Assembly (NCBI GenBank): GCA_030704615.1
Contig: CM060733.1
Coordinates: forward strand, 45,074,001-45,138,000
DNA length: 64,000 bases
Direction of reading: 5' to 3'
Origin: Takakia lepidozioides
Lineage: Eukaryota; Streptophyta; Takakiopsida; Takakiales; Takakiaceae
A program made the translations under genes and the position numbers. Below the pieces are notes generated by a model, which did not search any database, was not told the DNA's origin, and saw only the letters and a list, made by a program, of their open reading frames with translations. Below are positions 34,378-47,686 of this stretch, one piece after another; position 1 is the first letter of the stretch, and every line of letters begins with the position of its first letter.

Positions 34378-36480
34378 TTGATCACTAACCTTATTGGCCT
34401 CACAAGAAAGGGCCCTCACTTTGCAATCTACTTCACTCTCTGATCCTCCTCTTTTTGTGCATGGCTTTATGGTTACAAAGTGTATGGCAAGCTAGCATGA
34501 CCTAGTAGTGAGTACATATCTATCCATCTCTTGCTTTCTAGACCAACTAAAGGACTTTATTTGAACAAGTACGACTCAAAGACATGGTCCAATGGGATTG
34601 GGCACTACGCAAGCAGTAGGCTGACTGAACACTAAGTTTGTCAACTGCAAATGATTGTTTTGTGCCTATTTTGTGGGCATGATGGTTGCAATATATCCTG
34701 ATGGAGTGCAACTTCTCTTCTTCTGAGATAGTTGCCCTGTTATGGGGGAAGCCATCTTAACGAATTATTGCCTTGTCAAAGAACATGGTTATGGATATCC
34801 AGAAGCTCACCTGATCATATGTATGTCTGAAGATAAGTTCCTAAATTTGGCGCTTAGCTGCCCACACATGCTCTCCTCTTATATGCCACTTCCCTCTCCT
34901 TATTTTGCAGCACTATGAAAGGGTCTTTGGGAACAAAATGCCTGCAAGGCCATATGGATGCTTCTCTTTTCTTCCCCCCCCTTTATGTTGGATATCTTCA
35001 GGTTATCCATGAAGGTGTGTGGCTCTCTACAAGAATGCTATTTTGGTTGGGCAGGCAAAAGAACCGACGTCCATTATGGTAGAGTCAGCTTCAGATGCAG
35101 AAGAGGGGGTGTCCCCAGAAACTGGTGTCAGTGGTTCTATGACACCAACGTCGTTTATGACACCAACATTGATGCCTACAAACCAAGAGGTTAGTTAATC
35201 ACTGATCAAAGTAGGGACAATAATCAATTGGGTTCAAGTATGCTCGCTGGTCACATTTTTGTAGTACTCCAAGGAATTGACCTCACTGCGTCTATTCAGT
35301 TTTTCCTAACATGTAAATAACTTGGGGCCCAGTGAAGAACAGTTTTGGGTGATAATAGGCGGCAAAGCCGGAAGACATAGTGGGCAAGGACCTAGGACAT
35401 CCCACAAACTCTGCCAACTCAAGTTCACAAAGCACCATTGCTCGCCAACGTATATTCCAATGACCTTACTCTTGGAATCTCTTATGTGGTGGAATTTTCT
35501 AAGTCTTTTGGCATGGAAGAATGTTAGCCTGTAGCTTCATGCAGCACACATTTTCCTTTTGTCCATGTTAGTTGGTGTTGGTGCAGTGTCCCAGTACAAG
35601 CCAAGTGAATTGTGTTCTTTGTGAAGATTTTAGATGAATGATATGAGCGGTCATGTCTCTAAGAGCCATGGTTCTAAGAACGTGTTACTGAGCCTTAGCA
35701 TAACGGTCAACATGTATCATCAGGATTAGGTCAAAGGCATGGGTTAGGAAAAGGTCATCATTCTGCACTTGTGATTTATATCAACATGTGTACCTGATTT
35801 GCTTATTGTTCATTTAAATGTGGGGATGTCTATCAAAGTAGTATTTTGTTGATAAATGCGTTGGGTACATGATGCGCAGACAGGATTTCCAAGACAGCTG
35901 GATTTTTCTGGACTATAGGCAGCAACATAGGGTGCTTGTTGTGGACTGTGGTGTTTTTTCTGGTGAGTGTAGTGACATTTCCTTATTATCTTGTTTCAAG
36001 TATGTGGATTGGTAATGGTGGAGAGATATTGCAAAGAGTGGTCGAGCCACAAGAACCCATCCAAAATCGTTTGGAAAGGCTGGAAGTGGAGTTCAACAAG
36101 TTAACTAGGTCTTCAAAATATATAACACCAAAAGGGGAGTCATCAGACCCAGCTGATGAGCGCATCAAGTCACTTGAGATAGAGCTCGCTGAGACTAAAA
36201 AGGTGCATTCACTTCCATCTTGGGAGACCATTCTTTTCAGTGCTTGACCTTGAAAGTACTGCTTGGTTGGTTTGGTTGGTGTTGCTCAAAGTGTACGAAT
36301 GCATGGAAGGGATGAGATTGAAAAACTTATTCAGTTTTTTGAGAATGAATGGTTGATTTGGCATGGCAGACTCTAAGGATCGTGCTTTCAAAGCAGGAAG
36401 AGCTTTACAACGTGTTGGAGCGAATGAAAGAATACACTTGGGCGGTAAAATGTAGTGATTTAGTGCCTTTGGTTTATTAG
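29633..36480 (+). CDS. Sec14/SFH-like phosphatidylinositol transfer protein (N-terminal exon not found)
   Basis: Eleven exons (29633-29880, 30603-30702, 30888-31155, 31247-31329, 31449-31550, 31960-32009, 32263-32362, 32573-32665, 35055-35189, 35894-36202, 36370-36480) give one 532-residue frame. Family members bind phosphatidylinositol or phosphatidylcholine and tune phosphoinositide synthesis at membranes. The CRAL-TRIO N helix region carries [12 protein letters not shown] and [16 protein letters not shown]. The lipid-binding lobe has [46 protein letters not shown] and [23 protein letters not shown] and GPWKDP follow, as in plant SFH proteins. A hydrophobic segment ([20 protein letters not shown]) and a coiled coil complete the C-terminus. 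The 31155/31247 junction needs the acceptor CTAG and leaves extra residues. Using the neighbouring GTGCAG instead would break the frame, so a lesion there is possible. The start codon lies upstream. Confidence 0.85.
32404..32428. repeat. ATT trinucleotide microsatellite in Sec14-like intron
   Basis: Eight tandem TTA/ATT units lie inside an AT-rich intron. Confidence 0.9.
34312..34374. repeat. (AT)n microsatellite
   Basis: About 31 uninterrupted AT units lie within the 2.4-kb intron of the Sec14-like gene. Open frames here are repeat translations. Confidence 0.95.
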
Positions 36481-37365
36481 GTAATTTGAAGAGCAGGTTT
36501 ATTAAGTGGAATCTGTATTGTTAAAAAGCTAATAAGTTGTGATATGCATAGTTGATCAAATCTAGATGGTGTGGGTGTGATTGTTTGCAGAAGAAGAATA
36601 TGCATTGTTGGTGAAGGTTACGGGTTTGTCTTGCTCCACTAGCACTGGGGATGATTGGTTACATTGGCCAGGCTACTCTATGAGCATGTGATTCATCCTT
36701 TTTCGTTTTGTAGTCGCTATTGGAATCTAGAAACTTTCTTGGATACTAAAAAATTATACATACTAGTTCATGTTGCCTATAGATGGCATGATTCCATTGG
36801 GTGACTCAATTGGAGCAAGCTTTTAGGAACACAATTTGAGATGGGGCTGAGTCAACTTCAAATTTGAGCTTCAAAATGTTGTTGGTGTAAGTTTCACAAC
36901 AAGTGTTTTTATACAAGGTCCTAAACACTTCTGACCTAAGAATTAAGGCAGTTGTGAGCTTAGGGTTTGTACTATATCGGAAACGTAAAGCGTGAATTAT
37001 CCAAGTCAAGGTTTGTTCTGACTGCTCTAGCCGTGGCTTGTGACTGTGACTGTCTAGTCCATGTTGAGAGCGGCAGATATTCTATTCTTGAAGATGACTT
37101 CACCTTGTATAGGTTGTCATCTCATTTTTCTAGTGGTCCGCCTATATCACCAGTCTTTTTATCCATGGCCAGCCATTCCACAAGGCCAAAGTAGTGAGGT
37201 TCAATTAGAAGTGTTTGAAATTTGAGGGTGATTGTAACTAAGTATAATATAACAACAAGGTGGGTCTTTAAGCTGGTGGTGTCTGCACTGCTGTAGGCTT
37301 TATTCTTTTCCTCTTTCACATGCATTTGGGAGTTCTTGTTCTTTTTTCCAAAATTTACCACTAGT
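36481..37365. other. Spacer 3' of the Sec14-like gene
   Basis: No gene, repeat or RNA is recognised. Confidence 0.45.
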
Positions 37366-37600
37366 CGATAGCTTAGTTGGATAGTGCATGGAGTGCCACC
37401 CAGGTGATTCTTGGTTCAAATCCTGCTACCTTGTAGGGTGTATGATCTCTTCCTCCCCTTCCCTTGGGCAGTGTTCTTGGAGCCATGTGCCTCATGGCGA
37501 GGTTACTACGAAGGATGTTATTTTCTCCTCTCACTATAATTAAGGGGTCTGAGTAGTTGCTCCCGAGTTAAATTCCTTAAATTTTATTTTTAAGAAAAAT
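37366..37600 (+). mobile_element. tRNA-derived SINE-like element
   Basis: An A-box-like TAGCTTAGTTGG (37369-37380) and B-box-like GGTTCAAATCC (37413-37423) are spaced as in a tRNA. They are followed by a tRNA-unrelated body with TTCCTCCCCTTCCC and an AAATT/TTTTAAGAAAAA-type tail near 37580-37600. This is the clearest SINE candidate in the window. Confidence 0.6.
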
Positions 37601-39129
37601 CTAAGTTTTGATGTTTACTATTTTGAAACAATATAGGTAGGATCTAGATGCCCAATTTTTTGCCCCCAATATTAGATGGAAGGCCCCGATTGGGCGAACA
37701 CTTTAAATGGGGCGATAGCACTTGACATCACACAAATAATCGGGCAGAGTTTCAATTTGAGGTGGTGAAGTGACGTTCTAGGTGGGATGGGCAATTGCCC
37801 AATATGTAGGAGGTGTTTTTTGAGTAATTCCATGAATCCATGATGGTTCATCCATGCAACTACCTACCCAATCACTGAAATGCTTGTGGGAACATTAAAG
37901 CTCATCGTGGGATGGTGCATATGAGTATTGCAGATAGGAGATTGCGACGAAATGAGTAACACTCACCCTTTTGGATTTTCCAGTACAATTTAATGTAATT
38001 GGGCATAAGGGGCTTTACATCAGTGGATATGAACGTTGGCCCAGTTTTTGCCACATCACGCCCAAAAAGCTTTGTTTTGGGCGGGTGTTGGCTTCTTGGA
38101 GTATAATGAGGCCATTAGCAATGAGGCCTTGTATGTGTTCACATCAGTCATGAGATGTGCACTGTCACTTTGGTAGAGAATTCAACTAGGGCAAATTGGC
38201 CTATGACCGGACGGGTGTCTATTACCAAACACCCCATAACAACAGCCTTCCTCAATGCTCTTGAGCAAAACAAACTTTACTACCTGCTCCATGTAACTCT
38301 AACTTCAGTGCAAACAACTCCAGTTCCAACGCGTTCAGGCAAGTAATGCAGCCACTTGAGCTGCAACTCAAGTTTGAAGGATCTTGCATAAGGTGCTATC
38401 ATCAACAATTGCATACACCAGATGTGGGTGCACTAGGTCAAGAAGTTGGGGACGCAGTTTGTCAAGATTCCCCTTCTCTCCTAGCTCCACTGCTGCATCA
38501 CACGTCTACATGAAACACTATAGAACAACACATATGCTTGAAGATTCAGTCCTCTACAACAATGAGAGCAGTCCCTGTAGGCAATATCTCCAAGCTATGA
38601 TCTTTGGACAGCCTCCCCTAGACTTCAATTAGTTTATTTGTTTTTGGCTTGGTAAACCCTTGACATTGAAGATGTCACTAGCTGCCAATTCTACTTGCCA
38701 TTTAATGAAAGAATAATTCCCTGTATTTCGTAAAACATCAACATGATACCCTCCTACAATACTGTACCGTTGCGCCTAACTTCTGATGACTCTAACTATC
38801 ACCAAGTATCCAAATAGTGGAGTACTGGAAACACATTGAGGACATGGGCGTTGAATGTGGTTCCTTCTGAATGGGCACAGTTATACTTCAAATATGCTTT
38901 GCCAATGGTGCAATCTCAAACACCTGTACATGGGAAATCTCTAGGCCAAAATTAAAATTTCGAAAATTGAGATAGACTGTTTTTTTTTTCTTTGTTTTTG
39001 CAAGTGAAATCTTGGGGATAAATTATTATGTTTTGGCTTCTTTCCCAGTACACCCATGAGGTGATATTTGATTATAGAAAAATAAAAGGGAACCTGGGAG
39101 GGACAGCCCACAATTCAGGCCCAAATTTC
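37601..39129. other. Unassigned intergenic sequence
   Basis: Several short open frames have no recognisable similarity. No RNA gene is seen. Confidence 0.4.
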
Positions 39130-39770
39130 TACTGCAATTTTTGGATACAGTGCCCAGCTTGGTTACAAAGCCCTTCTGGATTCATCGTCTCCCATTGCCA
39201 AATGAGAGAAGAAATGGAGCAATCTGTTTGACACTCCTTCAACTGGGCAAGCAGCAGCCTGGACGGAAATTGGTGCAAATTGCATGCGGCCAAAATCTCT
39301 CGGTTTCTGTGGAGAATTGGTAACAATATTTCCCCGATGGGAGATGCTCGGCCGGAGGTCTGCTCTGTCTGCACACTGGGGGCTAGATTGAGACACTGCA
39401 ACATTGTCTCTTATACTGTCCCTTCGCTGCGGTCATTTGGGCCAAAATTTATGTCTTGTATGATGCTTGGAAGACTGTTACTCCTGGCAATCGTCCCATC
39501 CTTCTCTTTAATATTCGTCAAGGCCAGATCTGGAGCTCTTTGCCCAGTCTGGGTAAGCTTAAGATCTCTTGCCCTTTGGCATATATGGAAATCCCAATGC
39601 GCTCGGGTTTCCTCTAACTCATTCCCCTCCATTCAAGCTTCTCTGCACCATATTTACTCTGATTTTTAAGTCGGACCTTCGGACTGTTGTTTTGGCCTTC
39701 ATTGCTCTCCGGAGGCTATTTTTGCCTCCCTTTTATTTTGATCAACTGGGCTCCGTTGCCCTTCTTTGAA
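39130..39770 (+). mobile_element. LINE-type reverse-transcriptase C-terminal remnant
   Basis: The frame at 39280-39669 begins AAKISRFLWRIGNNISPMGD and has a CSVC pair, then LRHC. Further on comes ALWHIWKSQCARV. This pattern (FLWR-x-N...C-x2-C...H-C...LWxIWK) is that of the zinc-binding tail of plant L1-type non-LTR retrotransposons. No RT core is present. The call is moderate because the Cys spacing is irregular. Confidence 0.45.
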
Positions 39771-39929
39771 AAAAAACAGAAAGGAAAAAAGGAAAAAATG
39801 AGTCTCTTTCCCTTGCCGGGGTGGGCTACATATCAGCAGTTCGCGCGGAGAGGGGAGGTTGTCCTTTCCGCGATGATGCACAATCGAGGGTTTTCGTACT
39901 CTCATGATTGAGCTCTCTATGTAGATACG

Positions 39930-42900
39930 ATGACGGCATTTTTCTCCGCTTGTTCTGCCACCTTCTACCCATTCGCGACTAGCTCACTGAAGTTCGATTT
40001 GGGAAGACGATGGAAGGGTATCACAGGTTCAATGCTCAGGAAAAAATTTAAGAGAAGCTCGTGGGAAGTTTATTTCCTGGACACTCGACAGAGAAATGAA
40101 GATGGATTCCACGTTTCAGCGTACAAGAAGGTGACGGATCACATTGTCGAGAGAGATTGGGGTAGACATATTTTACTTACACTCATAGTGGACTGCTTTT
40201 GTGGCCTTGGGGTCACTGAACCGAAGGTCCACATCGCCCTATTGCGTGACATTTCAGTGTGGAATTGTCTTCCAGGCAACCCGCATTCTCGAGCTTGCAG
40301 AACCATCTGAGAAATTGAGCTTCACTCCAGCCGGTTCTATGACATGCTTGGATCAAGTGGTCATTATATGTATTAGAATGAAAATCCAAGCATCTGTAAG
40401 TGTATTGCAGGTGTCCGCCCCACAGCCAGATTATGATTAGACAATCTGGAGGGAGGAGTATCGCCTTGCAAGCTTGCATACATTGAAGTGGGAAGTAGAA
40501 TGAAGGTGAAGCAGATTTGTAACCTGGAATTCTCCAATGAAGGGTACTAAGAAATTTCCCGATCTCGTGTGTATTCCCAAATGCAAAGATCGAGAATCTG
40601 ACAAAAGTACTCTTCTTCGTGGTGAGCGTGGAACAGGAGTACAATGCAGGAATGCAAGAGAATCAGCTCGTCAGTGGCGACAAGTCACGGGGTGGCCTCC
40701 CCCGTTTCCATGTCGACACGCTCCCGGAAATGAAGGTGCGTTCCAAAAAATTTCTGATATAGTGAAATCTGTTCAGAAGGTTTGACGGTTTGGACGTTTG
40801 CAAAGAGGTGCTAGCATTACATGGCAGCGATGTTTCAGTGGCCCTTTAGGTCTGAATTGTGCGGTGAATGAATCGATGTTTTGGCATACAGCTTTCTAGA
40901 GCAAAGCTGGAAGACCAAGACAACGGCAAAATCCCAGCATGTATTCTACTATTTTACTGGCCCTGCTCTGTTCAAGCTAGTAGTATAGGTACATGACCAT
41001 GCAAGCACCGGTGAAGATTTCTCCTCTCCCTCAACCAGAATTGGATGTTTGATGGGTAGGCGACTGTCCAAATGCCCATGTAATGAGCCCCCTTCACACA
41101 AAAACTGTGCCCTTCTTATTTCAACTTAAGACACTCCAATCCATTGTAGATAGCGATGGAGCCAACTTACAGGTCCAATTGGTGACATTTTGATTGTAGG
41201 GAATGGTGGTTCTAGTGGAAGGGGATGAGTTTTGGCACATGACCAGAGTACTTAGGTTGACTGTCAATGACAGGTACTAAAGCAAACAGTTCCCCTCATA
41301 CAACTTGTTTCTCAGGCGATGTTGGGATCAGGGTTCATGCGTATGCCTATTAGTACATTTGAAGGCATAGGTGCCAACACCGATGAACAGATTGGTGTTA
41401 GTACAGAAATTTGGAGACGTCAACTGAACATTTAAGGGTGTTTCTTACCCAGGGGGACTTCTGCAAATTTCCAATGGAGTAGAACATGTACAGAATCTAG
41501 CTTACCATTTTGTTCAATTCTAAGGAATGATGTGGGTTTCTGTTTGATACGCTCAATTCCTAGTTTTCAGTAATGGGGGGTGTTCACAAACAACTGGAAC
41601 TTTGGCAAGTTTGTTTAGGTGATGCAGCTACGGAGGTAGAGGAGTTCATTGCTGGGCAATATATGAAACAAAGCCTGAACTTAGCCATATCATCCATGCA
41701 CAGCCCACAACAATTCAGAGTGTCATTTCAAGGGCATTACTTCAAGGCATGCACTTTTCCCCACAGTAACAACCTTTGGACCTATGTGATACATGTAGCT
41801 GTAACCGGACTTCCAGTCACACTGCAAAGGCCAGGGGAACCATACTAAGACAGGAAGGGAAGGCAATGGGCCGTGGAGCGGAAGAAGGGGAGGGGGTAAG
41901 TGAGTCCATGACATGATATAGTAGTGTATATGAGCAGAATTTAAACTTTCTCGTACAAGTGTGTTCATGATTCTGCAGGGTTGAACTTTTTGATGGGAGA
42001 GGTGGCATTGTGGAAGGAAGCTTGCTGCAAGTTAATAACAATAGTGTTGAGGTGGTGGCCAACTTAGAGCGCCAAATCATTCCCCCGACAGGACCCCATT
42101 GGCATGTGGCAGCAGCTTTTGGTGGGTGACTCAGTTCTTCTGAATTACATGTTTTCTTTCTTGCGGTTCATGGCTGGGAGTGGTACTGCTGTGTATGCTT
42201 ACCACCATATCATGGATATTAGTAGGAGCAGTGCCACCAAAATATGATTGATATGATCCGAAGAAACCAATCTGCAGCCTTCTCTACTGGTTATGTTGCA
42301 GCTTTAGATTTGGAGTACTTAATCTTTGGACTTGGAGTACTAAGTCAGACTCAACTATTGTCTAATCCTTTGACAAAGACTTTCATTTTGTTTTTGACAT
42401 GGCATCGTTGTCTGATATATATAGAGCAAGCAGTTCCCATCTACATGCAAAGAAGCTATTTTGCAACAGTGGGACATGGCAAAATCCAGTTTCATTTTAG
42501 CTTAACTAAGCCCTTTTGTTTTTCTTGGCTGCTTTATGTTGAATCATCTCTACCACTACGGTATAAGAACATTTTGAGAATTGACTTCCAATTGTTGTTA
42601 CAAGCTCTTCATCATTTGTGCTATTCTTTTCCTATCAGGAACATTGAAGGGCGGGCGTGCAGACTGGCTTGTAGAAAAGTGCACGGTGTGTTCACTACCG
42701 ACAATTTGAGAAGGCTACCAGTGGTTTAAATTTGACATTTTTGTTTTAAGTTCTCATTGCTAGAGCTTTATACAGAAAGAGTCACAACTTTAGGGATTGC
42801 TGTGAGGAGCACCACCATGACCAATACTTCAGCACCCTCAGGGAATCTGGCAATCTACCCACTGAAATGGTCATGGTCATATTCTCATGTAGCGCGTGGC

Positions 42901-45173
42901 CCATAACATCCTAGCATTTGTTAGGGGTTTGATCATGGGCTAGAAGCCTTCAAGCACAATCTCAGGTGGAAAATAACTCACTGTTGGATTATGTTCAGGA
43001 GTTGGGAGCGCGGAGTCTCACTCCACTTCTCACACAGAGATCAGCTGCCATAGCTGGAGCACGCAGTGATCGGTGGCACCGTATCAGCACAGCTGCTATC
43101 AAGCAATGTAGCCCCTCACCTTCTTGGTCTGTTATGGGTGTGACTGACAAGGCAATCACATCCACAGGTAGAAGGCTTGCTGCAGCAGCACTGGACTAAG
43201 CTCATGCTAGTTCAATGTGAATGCCAGGTAAACTAGGACTAATGACTAGGAGTATCTGGATGGTGGTTGAACATGTGTGGTTTGAACTGACACCCATACC
43301 CTGGTGGGTCAAATCACCATGACAGGCTGCGGCTAGTATCCTGCAGGGACTGTCCCTAAGTTGTAGATAGTAAAGTGGCGTCTCACTACCACTCCAGTTT
43401 ACCTTTCTGTGGATACAATCGATTTCTTTCTTTTTCTTCCTTCCTTTCTTTGTGTCCCATGGGCCCTCAGGCCTTCCATCTTCTTGTAGGCCCACCTTGC
43501 ACATTATCTAGTTTCTTCCGTTTATTCTTTGGGCCTCTGTTACTAATCTGGCTCTAGTTTTTCAGCATGTTCTGATGCATAAGAAGGAAGCAGAATTTGA
43601 ACGTGTTTCAATTGTTATACTGGTGAGGCAGGCCAAAGACTACATGCCCTGGAGGTACGGGAGCCAGTGGGAGTTCAAGCTCTATTGCCTGATGTGAGGA
43701 TGCTGCCCATCTTACCTGAGTTTGTGAAAGCCCTGAGTTAATCCTGTTTGCTTGGGAGTTACTAACACTTGGCTGCTAGGTGCAGCTTCCTCCCCTATTT
43801 CAGTCCCTTGAAGTGCAACCAAACAGAGGGAGGTCTCACTGTTGAGGGTCATGCACATCATGTACTGCAGTGATTACTCAGTATTTCATCAGCTCCAAAC
43901 AGTGGACCTGGATTATAATATAAGTGCATGGTAATTAAAAAGGGAATAGGCTCATACATGTATCCTTGTCCTGAGTGTCTGTTACACTTCCAGACATAAC
44001 AGGAAAATTCTACTGTCATGTTGACCAGCACTTTGAGAGGCAGAGAAAATTAAAGCTTTCTTCAGATGTTCCAAGCCTTGACAAACTTGTGAAGAGACTA
44101 AATGAACAATTCTCCTTAGCACTTTCTCAAGCTCATCAGAGGTAAAACAATCACAGTTGCAGGAGCCCAAATGGGTATGGAGAAGCTCTCAAGCAAAAGA
44201 TCCCAAGGGGCCATAGGTAGGTGCCTCCTGCGCACCCTGATGATGTATAGGCTATATCTCGTGCATTACTTATTGATGGCTGGTGCACCCTAGTGTTCAT
44301 CGTGGCAGAATTGAAACTGATCAAGTGTCTGAACACAAGGGGCCATGGATGAGTCACATCTGTTGCAAAACATAGGGAGTAGAAGAAAACCCAATAGAAA
44401 GCCATTATCTTGTAATGTGGTCTAGGGTTGAATTGGCAGCTCCTTGCCCTCTATTCAAGGACCAACTGTGTAACCCTGTGTGCAGACACCCCCCGCGGAT
44501 TAGGGCCCAGAAAAGTGAGTGGTGAGAACTGTGCAAATTTGTTGGTGTGTTGTGTCAGGTAGCAAAGGCAGGTGTGGCCTTCTTGGCAGCAGCTGGGGCA
44601 ACACCATTAGTCAAAGCAGTGTTGCACCTGCCAAAGAGAGTGCAAGATGGAATCCTATTAGTTGGACCCGAAGGAGGTAAGCAAAATTGAACTTTCATCT
44701 CTTTTGTTACAAGGGGATTCCCTCACTTGACAAGGTAATGAATATTGTCATTTGTGCCCAAGGGCATGCACTTGTAACATCAAATGATTTGCCAAGAGAC
44801 ATTTCTTGCTTCCTTGGGCACCTATGAGTCTGACAAAAAGGAGGTAAGCAAGGACTAAAATGTACTCATATGTGAAACGTGAAATCTGTTGATCTGTGCT
44901 GAAGGACAAACTCTTTCCGGTACATGATTCTGCTTTATGTGCTAAGAGACACCTCACACTTCCTTGGGCGTAACTTAAGAGTTGATTAAAACAGCTGGGT
45001 TTCATATGCATGCAGATTTTACCACCGAGGAGATTGAATTATTGGTTGGTGCAGGGGCGGTACCTGTTGGTCTTGGCCCTCGCCGTTTACGCGTAGAGAC
45101 GGCTGCCGTGGCAATCCTTGCCACTGTCATGCTCATTGCAGATAGTTCTGAAACCAATTCATCCCCCCTGTAG
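39930..45173 (+). CDS. RsmE-family 16S rRNA (uracil-1498-N3)-methyltransferase, organellar
   Basis: Nine exons (39930-40026, 40650-40735, 41200-41273, 41979-42121, 42639-42685, 42999-43107, 43632-43693, 44559-44676, 45016-45173) give an uninterrupted 297-residue protein. RsmE uses SAM to methylate N3 of a uridine in small-subunit rRNA. The first 33 residues (MTAFFSACSATFYPF onward) are Ser/Thr/Phe-rich and look like a transit peptide; this exon is inferred from phase. Conserved blocks follow: GGLPRF, EFWHMTRVLRL, VELFDGRGGIVEG (PUA-like N-domain), then the SPOUT domain with GTLKGGRADWLVEKCTELGA, TPLLTQRS, RWHRISTAAIKQ, LLVGPEGDF and GLGPRRLRVETAAVAIL. GPEGxF and LGxRxLRxETA are the trefoil-knot SAM-binding motifs. 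Architecture matches the Arabidopsis homologue At1g50000 as I recall it. A chloroplast or mitochondrial location is inferred. Confidence 0.9.
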
Positions 45174-47686
45174 TGTAATCATGTTTCCTGACTGATTGAT
45201 TATCATATCTCTCCTCCATCCAGAGTGGGTGGATTTTCATGATGGCCATTGGCTCTCTCTCTCTCTCGGGTCATGTCAGACTGCTTTTCCTGCATGTTGG
45301 GGGATAGTATCCCTTCATTTACTCCCATAACTGAGTTTCTGCAACTAACTTTCACACAGTTCTGTGATATTTAGCCAATGGAAAATGGGGAAGAAGGAAG
45401 CAACTTAGGACCTTTGTGATCCAATGGATGTGGCACTGAAACGGAAATGTATATGTTTTAGCAGTGATCGGGGCCAAAGAGAATGAAGCCACATGACCCA
45501 ACCATTCCGTTTGTATCAGCCGATGGAGGTTGTAGGCCTGGAGTCTTTAGCTGCTACCAACGATTGATGCAGTTATTAACATAACCAGTGCATACCTACT
45601 TGGATGTCTCTAAAACTTGGAAGATTTCTATTGCAGTCTACTGCAAGAAGGATTTTGATGCACATGAAGACTTGACCAGGCAAAAAACCTATCATTCCCT
45701 AATCTATACCTAGAATATTTCTCCATAATCCTAACAATGCTTGAATCAAAGTTTCACCACATTCTTCATGGATCTGGATTTTTGTAGTTACTTGAGAGGT
45801 GGGACAGAGGCCACAAAGGTAATTCAGGAAAATAAGCAAATTGGGTTTTTTTTGGAATGTTGGCCCTTTATTTGTCTTTTGATACACATGGTCATAAATG
45901 TATGTGCTCAACGGCACATGCCACATTAGTATTAACATATTAACCCTTGAATGCCCCACATGTCATGTTCGTCTTTTTTGTGCATTACAAAAAAACAATT
46001 TCCAGCTGCTTATTTATATTTTTTAGTGATGGGTTCAGGTTTTTCCAGCTGGTTATTTTGAAAAGGGGTACGAGTGGCTATATTATTGGGTGTAGGGTAG
46101 TGCAAGTGGCCCACTCTAGGTAATTTTCCTCGAACTGGTAGGCTACATGTATTTCCGCTCTTGTCATATTTGGCGAATCAAATGGATGTTGATGAGCAAT
46201 AGATGTACAGAAATAGCTGAAAGCCATAATAGGCGAATGGAACTGTTTCTATGTGAAAATCACAAGGTAATTGGTACAAATGAGGTCTATCATAGTTATG
46301 GCTTATGACATATTACAAATAGTGTTATTTGGCACCCCCCTAAGGCTAGCATATAGACTAGCTCCCAAGCATACAAACCAGCCCCCAAGCACACATACAG
46401 ATCATCAGATTATTGACATGGACATTTACCCTGAGGAGGAGTTGAACCTCAGCCCCATAGGACCCTGCCCAAGGCAGCATAGGTTCTTGCAGCCCACAAT
46501 TAAACTTGCACCATACTTGCTAATCAAGGAATATAGGCATGCCATACATTGCAAAGAAATGGAAATGTAATTACAATTGTATATAATCATTGGCAGATAT
46601 AATTGTTAGAACCTCATGGCCTATGTTCAAGATGTCAAGCAAACATTTACACCCTGCAAATCTAGGCAAAGGTTTGGGGGGCCATGGCCATTTTTATCCC
46701 CCTATTTTCCCATACAAAGCAACCATTGTAAAGTTTTGGAATTAGGCTCTGGATTTTAGGGTGGACATGCCGTAGGTGCCATATAATCAGAATCTGGATA
46801 GCCTGTATCAATGAATATTTTAAAGGGTAGGCCATCTCCTTGGTCAAACCAATTTTTCAATCTGGAAATGGAGAATGGTAGAAAATTTGGCCTAGCATTT
46901 TTGTTGTAATCATCCTAATTAGACGGTCAAATCTCCTGATATTTTTACAAGAGGTGTCTGAAGTAGGTAGGGATCACTTTCATACAGCTCATCCTGTTCC
47001 ATGTTTGTCAAATGAGAGATATACCACATGCTCGTCCTTTAGGGGATAATCAACAGACAATAAATAAAACCACTGTTATTTTGGCATGCAGGGTTTCCTC
47101 AGGAAGGAATCTTGGCAGTAGGTGCAATTTCCTGTTGTTGCCTAAAGCATACCAAGATTAAGCTTTGTATGTATTGTGCAAGGATGGGGAAAATCAATTG
47201 CTGAAGGGTGAATGGCCACAACGAATATATATATATATAATAAATGTAAATTTTCTGTCACAATTGTTTCTTGTATTTTTTATCAATCAGTTTTATTATA
47301 TGTATATATAATCATATTTCATAATACTCTTTTGAATAATTTTTATTTATTTAATAGTGAGAATGTCAAGAGCTGAAGTAGTCGCTTGTTGAAATATCTT
47401 TTATACTAGGTCAATTAATTTGTGGCAATAAATAACTACACAAAATAGATGTATGTTCATGTCGTAAGGCCCAATGAGAGTGCATACGCAATTACAAACC
47501 CCAACCGGATAGTTTAACAAACCCTAATAAGTTTGATGATTAAGCACATGAATGAGAAAGGAACAACCATCTAAAATATGCCAACAATTGCAACAATCGG
47601 AGTACATATGTGGAACCCAAACCTTGATTGCAATTGAGCCTTAGAAATTCAGGTCTCAGATATACGCTTGATCAACCACCATCTTA
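45174..47686. other. Gene-free spacer with AT-rich tracts
   Basis: No gene is recognised. A degenerate tRNA-like segment with GAGGTTCAACTCC lies on the minus strand near 46436-46450, and AT-rich simple sequence near 47220-47340. TTAACCCTTGAATGCCCC near 45950 resembles one end of the following element but has no partner. Confidence 0.4.

Noticed and set aside
34204-34419. 71-codon frame rich in Ile-Tyr
   Set aside because: Pure translation of the AT microsatellite.
37366-37440. Functional tRNA gene
   Set aside because: A- and B-box-like motifs are present, but an acceptor stem and anticodon arm cannot be paired. A SINE is the better reading.
45945-45966. Second piggyBac-type end (TTAACCCTTGAATGCC)
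   Set aside because: No inverted partner with TTAA was found nearby, so a single resemblance is not enough.
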